A DNA stretch of 64,000 bases from Roseibium algicola. Its GTDB lineage: Bacteria; Pseudomonadota; Alphaproteobacteria; Rhizobiales; Stappiaceae. Below are positions 23,041 to 32,394 of the stretch, one piece after another. The DNA lies in assembly GCF_001999245.1 (NCBI RefSeq), contig NZ_CP019630.1:2782501-2846500 (forward strand), written 5' to 3'. The translations under genes were made by a program, and so were the position numbers. The notes under the pieces were generated by a model. That model did no database searches. It saw only the letters and a program-made list of their open reading frames with translations, and was not told where the DNA came from. The first letter of the stretch is position 1, and every line of letters starts with the position of its first letter.

Positions 23041-26000
23041 TACTTCTTGTCCTTGCTGTCCATATTCGCCTTCAAGGCCATCAGGGCCGCGAAGGGCGAG
23101 TTCGGATCGATCGGCTTGTCCCTTGGGGCCTTGTCGCGACGGTTGCCGCCGTCAAAGCCCTTCTGGCCGCCATGACCACCACGGCCGCGGCCTTCGCCTT
23201 TCGGTCCGCCCTTGCCGTGACGCTTCTCGCCCTGACCACCTTTGGCACCCTGACCTTGGCCCTGGCCCCGGCGGTTGTCGCCGCCACGGCGCTGGTCCTG
23301 ACGGCCGCGTGGACGGCGGTCGTGCCGGCCCGGACGCCAGATCTCGATGGTCACCGTTTCCAGTTCGGCTTCACCAGCAGTGATCTCAGCAGCAGCGGTT
23401 TCGCCTTCCGTCTGTGCATCCGGCGTTGCTTCCACGGCGGCGGTTTCAGCGGTTTCAACGGCTGCGCCTTCGGCTGATGCTGCAGCTTCGGCGGGGGCTT
23501 CCGCCGGTTCGGACACCGCTTCAGCTTCGGCAGTGGCCGGTTCAGAAGCGGCTTCGGCGGACACGGCTTCGGCCGTCTCTTCCGTAGCCGTCTCTTCCGT
23601 AGCCGGTGCTTCCGTTGCGGTTGCTTCGGCGGGAGTGTCCGCTTCGGTCGCAGCAGTTTCCGCCACCGGCGCCTCTGCCGGTGCTTCCGTTGCCGGTTTG
23701 GCCGCAACAGGGCGCTGCACTTCCTTGGTCTCGGACCGGTAGCCGAGGGATTTCAGCACGGCGGAGAAGTCCTCGCCGGCACAGCCGAGCAGCGATGTCA
23801 TGGCAACGGTGACGGTGAAGCCGCCTCCGGTTGCGACCGCGCCTTCCGGCGGGCTGACTTCCGCATCAAGCGGCTTCCAGGCGATCAGCGGACGGATCAG
23901 GTCAGCCAGACGTTCCAGAATGTCGACGCGAACAGCACGCGGGCCACAGACGCGGAAACCGACAACCTTGTAAAGCGCCTTGTCGATGGTTTCATCAACC
24001 GGGATGGACGTGCGGCCGGATGCAGACAGCTGTGGCAGTTCGGCCATGCCGTTCATGTCCAGCGAGCCGTGCTTCAAGGCCCAGAGCTGTGCCAGCAGCT
24101 GGCTCGGCGCAGGCTTCAGCAGGGCGGGCACGAACACGGTGTAGGCACCAAAGCGGATGCCGTGCTTGCGCAGGCTGGCGCGCATGTCCTGGTCGAGCTG
24201 GCGGATCTCGTCTGCCGCTTCCTGGCGTTCCAGGATCCCGAGGCCTTCAACGATGCGGAACGCGATGCCGCGGGCAAGACCTTCCAGGCCTTCGCCGGCC
24301 TTCAGGTCGACAAGCGGTTTCAGCAGGGTGTCGATCTGTGCCTTGACCCACAGATCAAGCCGCGCCTGTACATTGTCGCGTGCCGGGCCGGTCAGATGTT
24401 CGTCGGCCAGCAGCAGCACGACCGGTGTCAGCACCTCTTCTCCGGCGACGAGCTTGGCCACGGGTTCCCCGCGCCAGCGGATCACGGCTTCGGATGTCAG
24501 CACGAAATCGGAGTTCTCGGACTTGCCGAGCTTGTCCGCACGGGATTCGATTTCAGTGGTCAGGGCCTTTTGGGCTGCGGCACGCACGGTCTTGCCGTCC
24601 GGTCCTTCAGCTGCCGCGTCAGGGGCAAACCGGAAGCCAAGCAGATTCCCGATGTGCTGACCTTCCACGAGCACATCGCCGCTCGATGTAATTTCCGCTT
24701 CCAGCATTGCGTTCTCTCTCAAACGTCGCATCAATACACTTGTACGCCGATCCACGAACCGCTGCGTCAGCCGCTCGTGAAGGGCGTCAGATAGTTTGTC
24801 TTCTATGTCGCGCGTCTCGCCCTGCCAGTGGGCCGGATCGGCCAGCCAGTCGGGACGGTTGGCGACATAGGTCCAGGTCCGGATATGTGCAATCCGGTTT
24901 GCGAGAGTGTCGATATCACCATCTGTCCGGTCTGCGAAGGCCAATTGACGCGAGAACCAGTCATCGGCAATCGCATTGTCCTGCATCAGGTGGGTGTAAA
25001 TGGTGTTGAGCAACTCTGCGTGGTTCGCCGGGGCGATCTTACGATAGTCGGGGACCTGACACACGTCCCATAACAATTCGACCGCATTTCCGCCCTTTGC
25101 CATGCCGGATATTGCGGGATCGCGCAATAAATGTTCAAGAGCGGTGATGTCGTCGCCAATGGGTGCCCTTGCGAGACCCTCTTCGCGCGGCACCATGTCG
25201 AGGCTTGAGCGCAAGGCGTTTGCCGACGAAAAATCCAGCGCACTGTTGCGCCATTGCAGCACTTTCAGGCTGTCGAAGTGGTGGCTTTCGATCTGTTCGA
25301 CCAGGTCGTCGTCCAGCGGATCGACCCGTCCGGTCACGCCAAAGGTGCCATCCTTGGTGTGGCGGCCAGCCCGTCCGGCGATCTGCCCCATCTCCGAGGC
25401 GGTCAGCTGGCGGTACTGGTAGCCGTCATATTTGCGGTTACCTGCAAAGGCGATGTGATGGACATCGAGGTTCAGCCCCATGCCGATGGCGTCGGTCGCG
25501 ACCAAGTGATCGACATCGCCGTTCTGGAACAGTTCCACTTGTGCGTTGCGCGTGCGCGGGCTTAGCGAGCCGAGCACCACGGCCGCCCCGCCGCGTTGGC
25601 GACGGATGAGCTCTGCAATGGAATAAACTTCGTCTGACGAGAAGGCGACGATGGCCGAACGGGCCGGCAGGCGCGAGACCTTCTTGGAGCCCGCATATTC
25701 CAGCACGGACATGCGCGGCCGCGTGACCACATTGATGCCCGGCAGCAGTTTTTCCAGCAGCGGGCGTGCGGTCGCCGCACCCAGCAGGAGCGTTTCGGAT
25801 TGACCGCGAACATTCAGGATGCGGTCGGTGAAGACATGACCGCGATCGAGGTTGCCCGCCAGCTGTACTTCGTCGATGGCGACGAAATCCGTCTTCAGGT
25901 CCAGCGGCATGGCCTCAACCGTCGAGACCCAGAACCGCGGGTTCTTCGGGACGATCTTTTCTTCGCCGGTGACCAGCGCCACCGCTTCCGGACCTGCGCG

Positions 26001-26186
26001 GTCGGCAACACGGTTATAGACTTCACGCGCGAGCAGGCGCAGCGGCAGCCCTATCAGCCCAGAAGGCTGGGCCAGCATGCGTTCAATGGCGAGGTGGGTC
26101 TTGCCGGTATTGGTCGGTCCGAGCACGGCCGTCACAGTGCGGGACCGGGCAGACGGCGGCAGCGGCAGGGTTTGGGGACGGGGCAT
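23040..26186 (-). CDS. Suv3-like superfamily II RNA helicase with low-complexity tail
   Basis: A 1048-residue ATP-dependent helicase. Motif I is GPTNTGKTH (residues about 23-31), motif II DEVQ (about 119), motif VI QIAGRAGRH. Residues about 829-942 form an Ala/Glu/Thr/Pro-rich low-complexity segment, and residues 949-1019 a Arg/Gly-rich basic segment (GRGRGGHGG and similar), which likely binds RNA. It should unwind RNA in turnover. Its stop codon overlaps the S4 gene start, so the pair is translationally linked. Core identity is firm; the tail is probably strain-variable. Confidence 0.92.
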   Translation of the reverse strand: MPRPQTLPLPPSARSRTVTAVLGPTNTGKTHLAIERMLAQPSGLIGLPLRLLAREVYNRVADRAGPEAVALVTGEEKIVPKNPRFWVSTVEAMPLDLKTDFVAIDEVQLAGNLDRGHVFTDRILNVRGQSETLLLGAATARPLLEKLLPGINVVTRPRMSVLEYAGSKKVSRLPARSAIVAFSSDEVYSIAELIRRQRGGAAVVLGSLSPRTRNAQVELFQNGDVDHLVATDAIGMGLNLDVHHIAFAGNRKYDGYQYRQLTASEMGQIAGRAGRHTKDGTFGVTGRVDPLDDDLVEQIESHHFDSLKVLQWRNSALDFSSANALRSSLDMVPREEGLARAPIGDDITALEHLLRDPAISGMAKGGNAVELLWDVCQVPDYRKIAPANHAELLNTIYTHLMQDNAIADDWFSRQLAFADRTDGDIDTLANRIAHIRTWTYVANRPDWLADPAHWQGETRDIEDKLSDALHERLTQRFVDRRTSVLMRRLRENAMLEAEITSSGDVLVEGQHIGNLLGFRFAPDAAAEGPDGKTVRAAAQKALTTEIESRADKLGKSENSDFVLTSEAVIRWRGEPVAKLVAGEEVLTPVVLLLADEHLTGPARDNVQARLDLWVKAQIDTLLKPLVDLKAGEGLEGLARGIAFRIVEGLGILERQEAADEIRQLDQDMRASLRKHGIRFGAYTVFVPALLKPAPSQLLAQLWALKHGSLDMNGMAELPQLSASGRTSIPVDETIDKALYKVVGFRVCGPRAVRVDILERLADLIRPLIAWKPLDAEVSPPEGAVATGGGFTVTVAMTSLLGCAGEDFSAVLKSLGYRSETKEVQRPVAAKPATEAPAEAPVAETAATEADTPAEATATEAPATEETATEETAEAVSAEAASEPATAEAEAVSEPAEAPAEAAASAEGAAVETAETAAVEATPDAQTEGETAAAEITAGEAELETVTIEIWRPGRHDRRPRGRQDQRRGGDNRRGQGQGQGAKGGQGEKRHGKGGPKGEGRGRGGHGGQKGFDGGNRRDKAPRDKPIDPNSPFAALMALKANMDSKDKK

Positions 26187-26985
26187 GGGGAGGCTTGTGA
26201 TCGGCTTTCTTCGGATCGGCGCAAACGGATGGCGCCTATATCTGGTGTCGCGTGTCTAGCACAGCCGGGGCGGGCATGTCCTTATTCTTTTGGCCAGCCG
26301 GTCAGGTTTTTGACGGTTGAAATATGTTGTGGAGAACGACTCTGGAACAAACCGAAACCGAATCGGCGACTCCGGACGATTCAGGATTTGTTCCCTACGA
26401 CATGTGGTTTGCGAGGTGGGTAGAGCCACAAAATCCTGAATCTGGTCAAGAGGTTGTGTCGTTTTGCGCGGTTGTGGCTGATTTGCTCCGAATCTCTGTC
26501 AATGATTAATTTTCTATAAACGCGTATCATCGCCGGAGGGAGAATGCCGTTTACCCGGGGACACAGGGTGAACGAATCTTGGACGAATCGCTGATTCATA
26601 AAGGTTGCGGATTTGTTCTCACAAGATCTAGTGGGTTTCCGATGGAGCGGTGTCTACGCAGTTGGGCCGTCCTGAGGGTGAATTTGTCTTGCAGACAGGA
26701 ATGTGTCCCGAAATGGTCAGCAGCCACGCAAGCCGGTTTTTGCGGTTTCGGTGCCTGTCCCGATCTGAAAATTGCTGCGCTGCACCTTTTTCAAAAAGTC
26801 CGGGAGGATCTGGGGTTCAATCGAATTAGTGTTCGTTTTCCTACAGTTACGGGCGCAGACGCAAAATTATTTTCCAAGTTAAAAAAAGGACATAGCTTCT
26901 GCCCCTTTTCAAGCGCCTCCGACCAAAGTAGAAATCTTGCCGAAACTGGCTTTTCGTTTTGCGTAAAATTAGGGGGAGAAGGCGT
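26187..26985. other. long intergenic region upstream of pyruvate carboxylase
   Basis: About 800 bases with no convincing gene in any frame. It carries a long stem-loop at 26378-26442 and a purine-rich SD region just before the pyc start. It is AT-richer than the coding surroundings. It presumably holds the pyc promoter and a long leader. Short frames of about 60-70 residues here look non-coding. Confidence 0.5.
26378..26442. repeat. stem-loop with 12-bp arms in the pyc leader
   Basis: GATTCAGGATTT (26378-26389) and AAATCCTGAATC (26431-26442) are perfect complements. Inside, TGTGG (26403-26407) can pair with CCACA (26426-26430). The structure lies about 550 bases before the pyc start. Confidence 0.6.
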
Positions 26986-29900
26986 TTGGCGATAACAAAA
27001 ATTCTCGTTGCTAACCGATCTGAAATCGCGATCCGGGTGTTCCGTGCCGCCAACGAGCTGGGCATGAAGACCGTTGCGATCTATGCCGAGCAGGACAAAC
27101 TGGCATTGCACCGGTTCAAGTCCGACGAAGCGTATCAGGTCGGCAAGGGGCTCGGGCCGATCGAGGCGTACCTCTCCATCGACGAGATTATCCGCGTTGC
27201 CAAACTCTCCGGTGCAGACGCCATTCACCCCGGTTACGGCCTTCTGTCCGAAAGCCCGGAATTCGTGGATGCCTGCGAACAAGCCGGCATCACCTTCATT
27301 GGACCGAAGTCCGAAACCATGCGCCGCCTGGGCAACAAGGTGGCCGCGCGCAATCTGGCCATCGAGGCGGGTGTGCCGGTGATGCCGGCAACGGATCCGC
27401 TGCCGGACGACATGGACGAAATCAAGCGCCAGGCCGCCGAGATCGGCTACCCGGTCATGCTGAAGGCCTCCTGGGGCGGTGGTGGCCGCGGCATGCGCGT
27501 CATTCCGGACGAAGCGACCCTGGCCAAAGAAGTTCTGGCGGCCAAGCGCGAAGCCATGGCGGCATTCGGCAAGGACGAGATCTATCTGGAGAAACTGGTC
27601 CAGCGGGCGCGCCACGTTGAAGTTCAGATCCTGGGCGACGGCGAGAACGTGGTTCATCTGTTCGAGCGCGACTGTTCCATCCAGCGCCGCCACCAGAAGG
27701 TGGTCGAGCGCGCTCCGGCGCCGTATCTTTCGGCCGAAAAGCGGGCCGAGCTCTGTGAATATGGTCTGAAGATCGGCCGGGCCGTGAATTACCGCGGCGC
27801 CGGCACGGTCGAGTTCCTGATGGATGCCGACACCGGTGCCATCTACTTCATTGAAGTGAACCCGCGCGTCCAGGTGGAACACACGGTGACGGAAGAGGTC
27901 ACCGGCATCGACATCGTCCAGGCACAGATCAAGATCTGCGAAGGCGAGAAGATCGGCACGCCGGAAAGCGGCGTTCCCTCCCAGGACAAGATCCGTCTCA
28001 ACGGCCATGCCCTGCAGTGCCGCATCACGACGGAAGATCCGGAGCAGAACTTCATTCCGGATTACGGGCGCATCACCGCCTATCGCGGGGCGACGGGCTT
28101 CGGCATCCGTCTGGACGGCGGCACGGCGTATTCCGGTGCGGTCATCACCCGTTTCTACGATCCGCTTCTTGAAAAGGTCACGGCCTGGGCCCCGACGGCG
28201 GAAGACGCCCGCAAGCGCATGGACCGCGCCCTGCGCGAATTCCGTATCCGCGGTGTGGCGACAAACCTGGTGTTCCTGGAGAACATCATCAGCCATGCCG
28301 ACTTCAAGGCCAACAACTACACGACCCGGTTCATCGACGAGACGCCGGCCCTGTTCGAGCAGACCAAGCGTCAGGACCGCGCAACCAAGCTCCTGACCTA
28401 TATCGCCGACGTTTCGGTGAACGGTCATCCGGAAACCAAGAGCCGCGCACGTCCGCCGAAGGATGTGGCCGCGCCCGTCATCCCGAACTTCGGCGATGCC
28501 AAGCCCTCCGGCACACGCCAGTTGCTGGACGAATTGGGTCCGAAGGGTTTTGCCGACTGGATGAAGGACCAGAAGCGGACGCTGGTGACCGACACGACCA
28601 TGCGCGATGCGCACCAGTCGTTGCTGGCAACCCGCATGCGGACCCACGATATCGTCAACATCGCGGATGCCTATGCAGCCGGTCTGCCGAGCCTGTTCTC
28701 GCTGGAATGCTGGGGTGGCGCGACCTTCGACGTTGCCATGCGTTTCCTGACCGAAAGCCCGTGGGAACGCCTGCACAAGATCCGCGAAAAGGCGCCGAAT
28801 ATCCTGTTGCAGATGCTGCTGCGCGGCTCCAACGGTGTCGGTTACACCAACTATCCGGACAATGTGGTCAAGTATTTCGTGGCGGAAGCCGCTGAAAACG
28901 GCATTGACCTCTTCCGCGTGTTCGACTGCCTCAACTGGGTGGAGAACATGCGTGTTTCCATGGACGCGGTCCAGGAAGCAGGCAAGCTGTGCGAAGGCGT
29001 GCTCTGCTATACCGGCGACATGCTGGACAGTGCCCGGCCGAAATACGACCTGAAATACTATGTCGGCCTTGCCAAGGAACTGGAAGCAGCCGGCGCACAC
29101 ATCCTGGGTCTCAAGGACATGGCCGGCCTGTTGAAGCCGGAAGCAGCCAAGGTCCTGATCCGGACGCTGAAACAGGAAGTCGGCCTGCCGATCCATTTCC
29201 ACACGCACGACACTTCCGGCATCGCCGCGGCCACTGTTCTGGCAGCGGTCGAAGCGGGCGCCGACGCGGTGGACGCAGCCATGGACGCGCTGTCCGGCCT
29301 GACCTCCCAGCCGTGCCTTGGCTCCATCGTGGAAGCCCTGCGCGGTTCCGACCGTGATACCGGCCTCGACGCCAAGACGATCCGCCAGATCTCGTTCTAC
29401 TGGGAAGCGGTGCGGACCCAATATCGTGCCTTCGAAAGCGACCTGCGCTTCGGGGCATCGGAAGTCTACCTGCACGAAATGCCGGGCGGCCAGTTCACCA
29501 ACCTCAAGGAACAGGCCCGTTCGCTTGGCCTGGAAACCCGCTGGCACGAAGTGGCGCAGGCCTATGCCGACGTCAACATGATGTTTGGTGACATCGTCAA
29601 GGTGACCCCGTCTTCCAAGGTCGTCGGCGACATGGCGCTGATGATGGTCAGCCAGGGGCTGAGCGTTGCGGAGGTCGAGGATCCGGCGAAGGACGTCGCG
29701 TTCCCCGACAGCGTCGTCAAGATGCTGCACGGTGACCTCGGCCAGTCTCCGGGTGGATGGCCGGAAGCGCTTCAGAAGAAGGTTCTGAAGGGCGAAACCC
29801 CGATCACCGTGCGGCCGGGGTCGCTCCTGAAGGATGCTGATCTGGATGCGGAGCGAAAGACTGTTTCCGACAAGACCGGCCACGGCATCAGCAACACCGA

Positions 29901-30426
29901 GCTTGCCTCCTATCTGATGTACCCGAAGGTGTTCACCGACTTCGACAAGGCCCAGCAGCAATATGGTCCGACGTCCGTCCTGCCGACCCCGGTCTATTTC
30001 TACGGCCTGGAACCGGGTGACGAGATCTCCGTCGATCTGGAAGCCGGCAAGACGCTGGTGATCCGCTGCCAGGCGATCGGCGAGACCGACGAGAAGGGCG
30101 AGAAGAAGGTCTTCTTCGAGCTCAACGGCCAGCCGCGCAACGTCAAGGTTCCGGACCGCGCCCATGGCGCCACCGGAGCTGCCGCAATGCGCAAGGCCGA
30201 GGACGGCAACGCGGCGCATGTCGGAGCACCGATGCCGGGCGTCATTTCCACGGTGGCGATCACCGCCGGTCAGGATGTCACCGCCGGTGATGTGCTGGTC
30301 TCCATCGAAGCCATGAAAATGGAAACCGCACTCCACGCCGAACGCGACGGCAAGGTCAAGGAAGTCCTGGTCTCACCAGGTTCGCAGATCGACGCCAAGG
30401 ACCTTCTGGTGGTCTTCGAAAGCTAA
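26986..30426 (+). CDS. pyc: pyruvate carboxylase
   Basis: A 1146-residue biotin enzyme that makes oxaloacetate from pyruvate, CO2 and ATP. In order: biotin carboxylase (N-terminal 460 residues, with ILVANRSEIAIRVFRAANELG-like start and ASWGGGGRGMR), carboxyltransferase (about 540-810, TDTTMRDAHQSLLATRMR), central allosteric/PC region, and a C-terminal biotin carrier domain with EAMKMET (biotinyl Lys about 1111). The TTG start at 26986 is chosen because AGGGGGAGAAGG precedes it and the protein then begins as in homologues. It is anaplerotic and monocistronic, with a terminator after it. Confidence 0.97.
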   Translation: MAITKILVANRSEIAIRVFRAANELGMKTVAIYAEQDKLALHRFKSDEAYQVGKGLGPIEAYLSIDEIIRVAKLSGADAIHPGYGLLSESPEFVDACEQAGITFIGPKSETMRRLGNKVAARNLAIEAGVPVMPATDPLPDDMDEIKRQAAEIGYPVMLKASWGGGGRGMRVIPDEATLAKEVLAAKREAMAAFGKDEIYLEKLVQRARHVEVQILGDGENVVHLFERDCSIQRRHQKVVERAPAPYLSAEKRAELCEYGLKIGRAVNYRGAGTVEFLMDADTGAIYFIEVNPRVQVEHTVTEEVTGIDIVQAQIKICEGEKIGTPESGVPSQDKIRLNGHALQCRITTEDPEQNFIPDYGRITAYRGATGFGIRLDGGTAYSGAVITRFYDPLLEKVTAWAPTAEDARKRMDRALREFRIRGVATNLVFLENIISHADFKANNYTTRFIDETPALFEQTKRQDRATKLLTYIADVSVNGHPETKSRARPPKDVAAPVIPNFGDAKPSGTRQLLDELGPKGFADWMKDQKRTLVTDTTMRDAHQSLLATRMRTHDIVNIADAYAAGLPSLFSLECWGGATFDVAMRFLTESPWERLHKIREKAPNILLQMLLRGSNGVGYTNYPDNVVKYFVAEAAENGIDLFRVFDCLNWVENMRVSMDAVQEAGKLCEGVLCYTGDMLDSARPKYDLKYYVGLAKELEAAGAHILGLKDMAGLLKPEAAKVLIRTLKQEVGLPIHFHTHDTSGIAAATVLAAVEAGADAVDAAMDALSGLTSQPCLGSIVEALRGSDRDTGLDAKTIRQISFYWEAVRTQYRAFESDLRFGASEVYLHEMPGGQFTNLKEQARSLGLETRWHEVAQAYADVNMMFGDIVKVTPSSKVVGDMALMMVSQGLSVAEVEDPAKDVAFPDSVVKMLHGDLGQSPGGWPEALQKKVLKGETPITVRPGSLLKDADLDAERKTVSDKTGHGISNTELASYLMYPKVFTDFDKAQQQYGPTSVLPTPVYFYGLEPGDEISVDLEAGKTLVIRCQAIGETDEKGEKKVFFELNGQPRNVKVPDRAHGATGAAAMRKAEDGNAAHVGAPMPGVISTVAITAGQDVTAGDVLVSIEAMKMETALHAERDGKVKEVLVSPGSQIDAKDLLVVFES

Positions 30427-30448
30427 GATGCTGGCGACAGCATCAACC

Positions 30449-30483
30449 AAAGGCCGTCCGGATCCATTCCGGGCGGCCTTTTT
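30449..30483 (+). terminator. rho-independent terminator of pyc
   Basis: AAAGGCCG-T-CCGGA pairs with TCCGG-G-CGGCCTTT around a 4-6 base loop, then five T. It lies 23 bases beyond the pyc stop. Confidence 0.9.
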
Positions 30484-30497
30484 GTGTCCACTTAGCT

Positions 30498-30660
30498 CGT
30501 CATTCCGGACAAGCGCGGCGGTGCCGCGTGCAGATCCAGGAGCCAGATATCATTCGCGCTTCAAGCGCGTCTTTCTTCCAGCTTGAGTGTTCGCTGCGCT
30601 CACGCTGACATCTGGTTTCCAGATCTGCGTGCAGCCTCGCTGCACTTGTCCGGAATGACG
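30498..30660. repeat. 163-bp palindromic repeat element, full copy
   Basis: Outer arms are perfect 16-mers (CGTCATTCCGGACAAG at 30498-30513 and its complement at 30645-30660). Inside, GCAGATC...CCAGAT.TCA at 30529-30551 is matched by an imperfect complement at 30606-30628. The element resembles rhizobial RUP/RPE-type repeats. A shortened copy lies at 31433-31480. Confidence 0.75.
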
Positions 30661-30688
30661 GTGGACGAGAGGCGGATTGTCTTCCTGG

Positions 30689-31204
30689 TCAGCCTCGTTC
30701 CCGGGCCATTTCCAGCAGCTTGCGGACAGTGTTGAGGTTTCTGGCGGTGCCGGGTTTCAGGGCCGGGAACTTCAATTTGGAGGGACCAGAGCCGTCAGGG
30801 TAACGGACGACGATTTCACGTCCAAGGACGACGGCCTCTTCGCCATCGGGTGCTACCATCGCCTCGAGGGCATCGGAGGGAGCAGCCTCCGGCAGAAAGT
30901 TCACCAGTACGCGGTTTGGCGGGGCGTCCGGAAACGGCATTTGCGCGCAAAGAGTTTCGAGTTCCGGGATGGTCCGAAGCATGACGCCCGGCGTCTTGCC
31001 GAAATAAGCCGTGAGGACTTCGGTGAGTCGGCACAGAACGTCCTCGGCTTCCAGATCTGACGTGAAGACAAGATTTCCGCTCTGTATATAGGTGGCAACA
31101 GCTTGAAGGCCGATGTCCTCAGCCATGGACCGAAGATCCGCCATCGGCAGCTTTCCGGTTCCGCCGACATTCACGGCGCGGAGCAGGGCGACAAAGACAG
31201 TCAT
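30689..31204 (-). CDS. DUF1697 domain protein
   Basis: A 171-residue protein of the DUF1697 family. The hallmark N-terminus is MTVFVALLRAVNVGGTGKLPM with the YIQSGNLVF segment near residue 40. The start at 31204 matches family members; upstream residues are not conserved-like. There is no signal peptide. Function is unknown for the family. It is flanked on both sides by copies of the same palindromic repeat (30498 and 31433), which may be coincidence or a past insertion. Confidence 0.88.
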   Translation of the reverse strand: MTVFVALLRAVNVGGTGKLPMADLRSMAEDIGLQAVATYIQSGNLVFTSDLEAEDVLCRLTEVLTAYFGKTPGVMLRTIPELETLCAQMPFPDAPPNRVLVNFLPEAAPSDALEAMVAPDGEEAVVLGREIVVRYPDGSGPSKLKFPALKPGTARNLNTVRKLLEMARERG

Positions 31205-31432
31205 CGTGGTGTCCCGGTGGTTTCTGTTTCGCCGCATAGACAGCCTTATTCGCAAGCGTTGCGCAATCGGCGTCATTAAAAGATTGGGTGCTTGCGACAC
31301 TCATTTCAAAAGCCGTTCGGGATTATCTGGGGCGACTTTTGTTACTCTTTCGTCTGTCACCGGAGGTGAGACGCGCAAGGGGAGCCCGGTGACAATTGTT
31401 GCAGAATTCGAGGCGCCTGAGCCCCAGCCACT

Positions 31433-31480
31433 GTCGTTCCGGATCTGCGCACGGCTTCGCCTTGCTTGTCCGGAATGACG
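31433..31480. repeat. shortened copy of the palindromic repeat
   Basis: GTCGTTCCGGA and TCCGGAATGAC form arms with one mismatch around a short loop. The right-hand part (CTTGTCCGGAATGACGGTGG) is identical to the right end of the 30498 copy and its flank. The inner part looks like a deletion derivative. The remaining bases of the 31205-31544 gap hold no gene. Confidence 0.7.
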
Positions 31481-31544
31481 GTGGAGGCAGTTCAGGGTCT
31501 CGTTAAAGCAATGTCTTGCCGGGGTATCGGGTCTGATACGCCGG

Positions 31545-32300
31545 TTATTCCGCTGCCTTCAGCATGCCGTGGCAAACCGGGGCGGCGGCCGTGCCGATCC
31601 AGAGGTCCAGAAAACGGTCGAGCCATTTCCGAACAGCGGGATCGTAAACGAAGCGTCCGGCAAAATGGTCGCGGCGTTGCTGGGCGCCGGGCAGCTCCAT
31701 GCGCGGGGCACCCTTGGTCGTCCAGCGGACCATCATCTGGTGGGTCAGTTCCGGGTGAAACTGGATGCCGTAGCCGCAAGACCCGACGCGGATCGCCTGG
31801 TTCGGATAAGTCGGTCCGGAGGCCAGCAGATCGGCGCCGCGGGGCAGGTCGAACCCTTCCCGATGCCATTGATAGACCTTTTTCGGCCAGTCCATCAGGG
31901 ATTTGCCTGCCTCGGTCGGCTGCAGCGGATAATAGCCGATCTCAACCAGGCTCTCATGATGGCCCGTAACTGTGCCGCCCATATGCTTGACCATCATCTG
32001 CGCACCAAGGCAGATGCCGAGAAAGGGTTTTTCCTCGGCAAGCGGAACACCGATCCAGTCGATTTCCTTTTGAATGAAGGCATCGGGATCGTTGGTGCTC
32101 ATCGGGCCGCCGAAAATGACGGCGCCGGCATGGTTTTCCATGGTGTCAGGGAGAAGGTCGCCGAACCGAGGCTTGCGGATGTCCAGCGCGAAGCCGCGCT
32201 TTACAAGCTCAAGGCCCACTCGTCCGGGCGAGGAATGCTCCTGATGCAGGACAATCAGGACTTTCGGTCGGTTCTTCACGGGATCGGACTGAAAAAGCAT
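31545..32300 (-). CDS. class I glutamine amidotransferase-like protein
   Basis: A protein of about 251 residues with the GATase1 fold. The triad is visible: the nucleophilic Cys in FLGICLGAQ, and His and Glu in IQFHPE near the C-terminus; GGPMSTND is a typical oxyanion-side motif. It resembles stand-alone GMP-synthase-glutaminase-like or gamma-glutamyl hydrolase-like proteins. The start at 32300 is a choice: an ATG at 32360 is also possible and neither has a good SD. The substrate is unknown. TerB-like gene is just upstream. Confidence 0.82.
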   Translation of the reverse strand: MLFQSDPVKNRPKVLIVLHQEHSSPGRVGLELVKRGFALDIRKPRFGDLLPDTMENHAGAVIFGGPMSTNDPDAFIQKEIDWIGVPLAEEKPFLGICLGAQMMVKHMGGTVTGHHESLVEIGYYPLQPTEAGKSLMDWPKKVYQWHREGFDLPRGADLLASGPTYPNQAIRVGSCGYGIQFHPELTHQMMVRWTTKGAPRMELPGAQQRRDHFAGRFVYDPAVRKWLDRFLDLWIGTAAAPVCHGMLKAAE

Positions 32301-32394
32301 GGACTTAATATGAGGGAGGTCGGCACGAAAATCGAGTCCCGTTGCCACTTCATCCTGCATAAATACGCGTCCCGGCTGATTATCGCGTGGGCGA

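Noticed and set aside
23350-23710. Possible tandem DNA repeat or CRISPR-like array in the helicase gene
   Set aside because: The repetition is at the amino-acid composition level (Ala, Glu, Thr, Pro), in frame with the helicase, and without regular repeat-spacer units.
26324-26599. Short frames on both strands ahead of pyc
   Set aside because: They cover the stem-loop and have no RBS, no conserved-looking motif and unusual codons. More likely untranslated leader.
26791-30336. Open frame of 1181 codons on the minus strand
   Set aside because: It is the mirror of pyruvate carboxylase. High GC at codon position 3 keeps the opposite frame open, and its translation is His/Arg/Gly-rich without any family motif.
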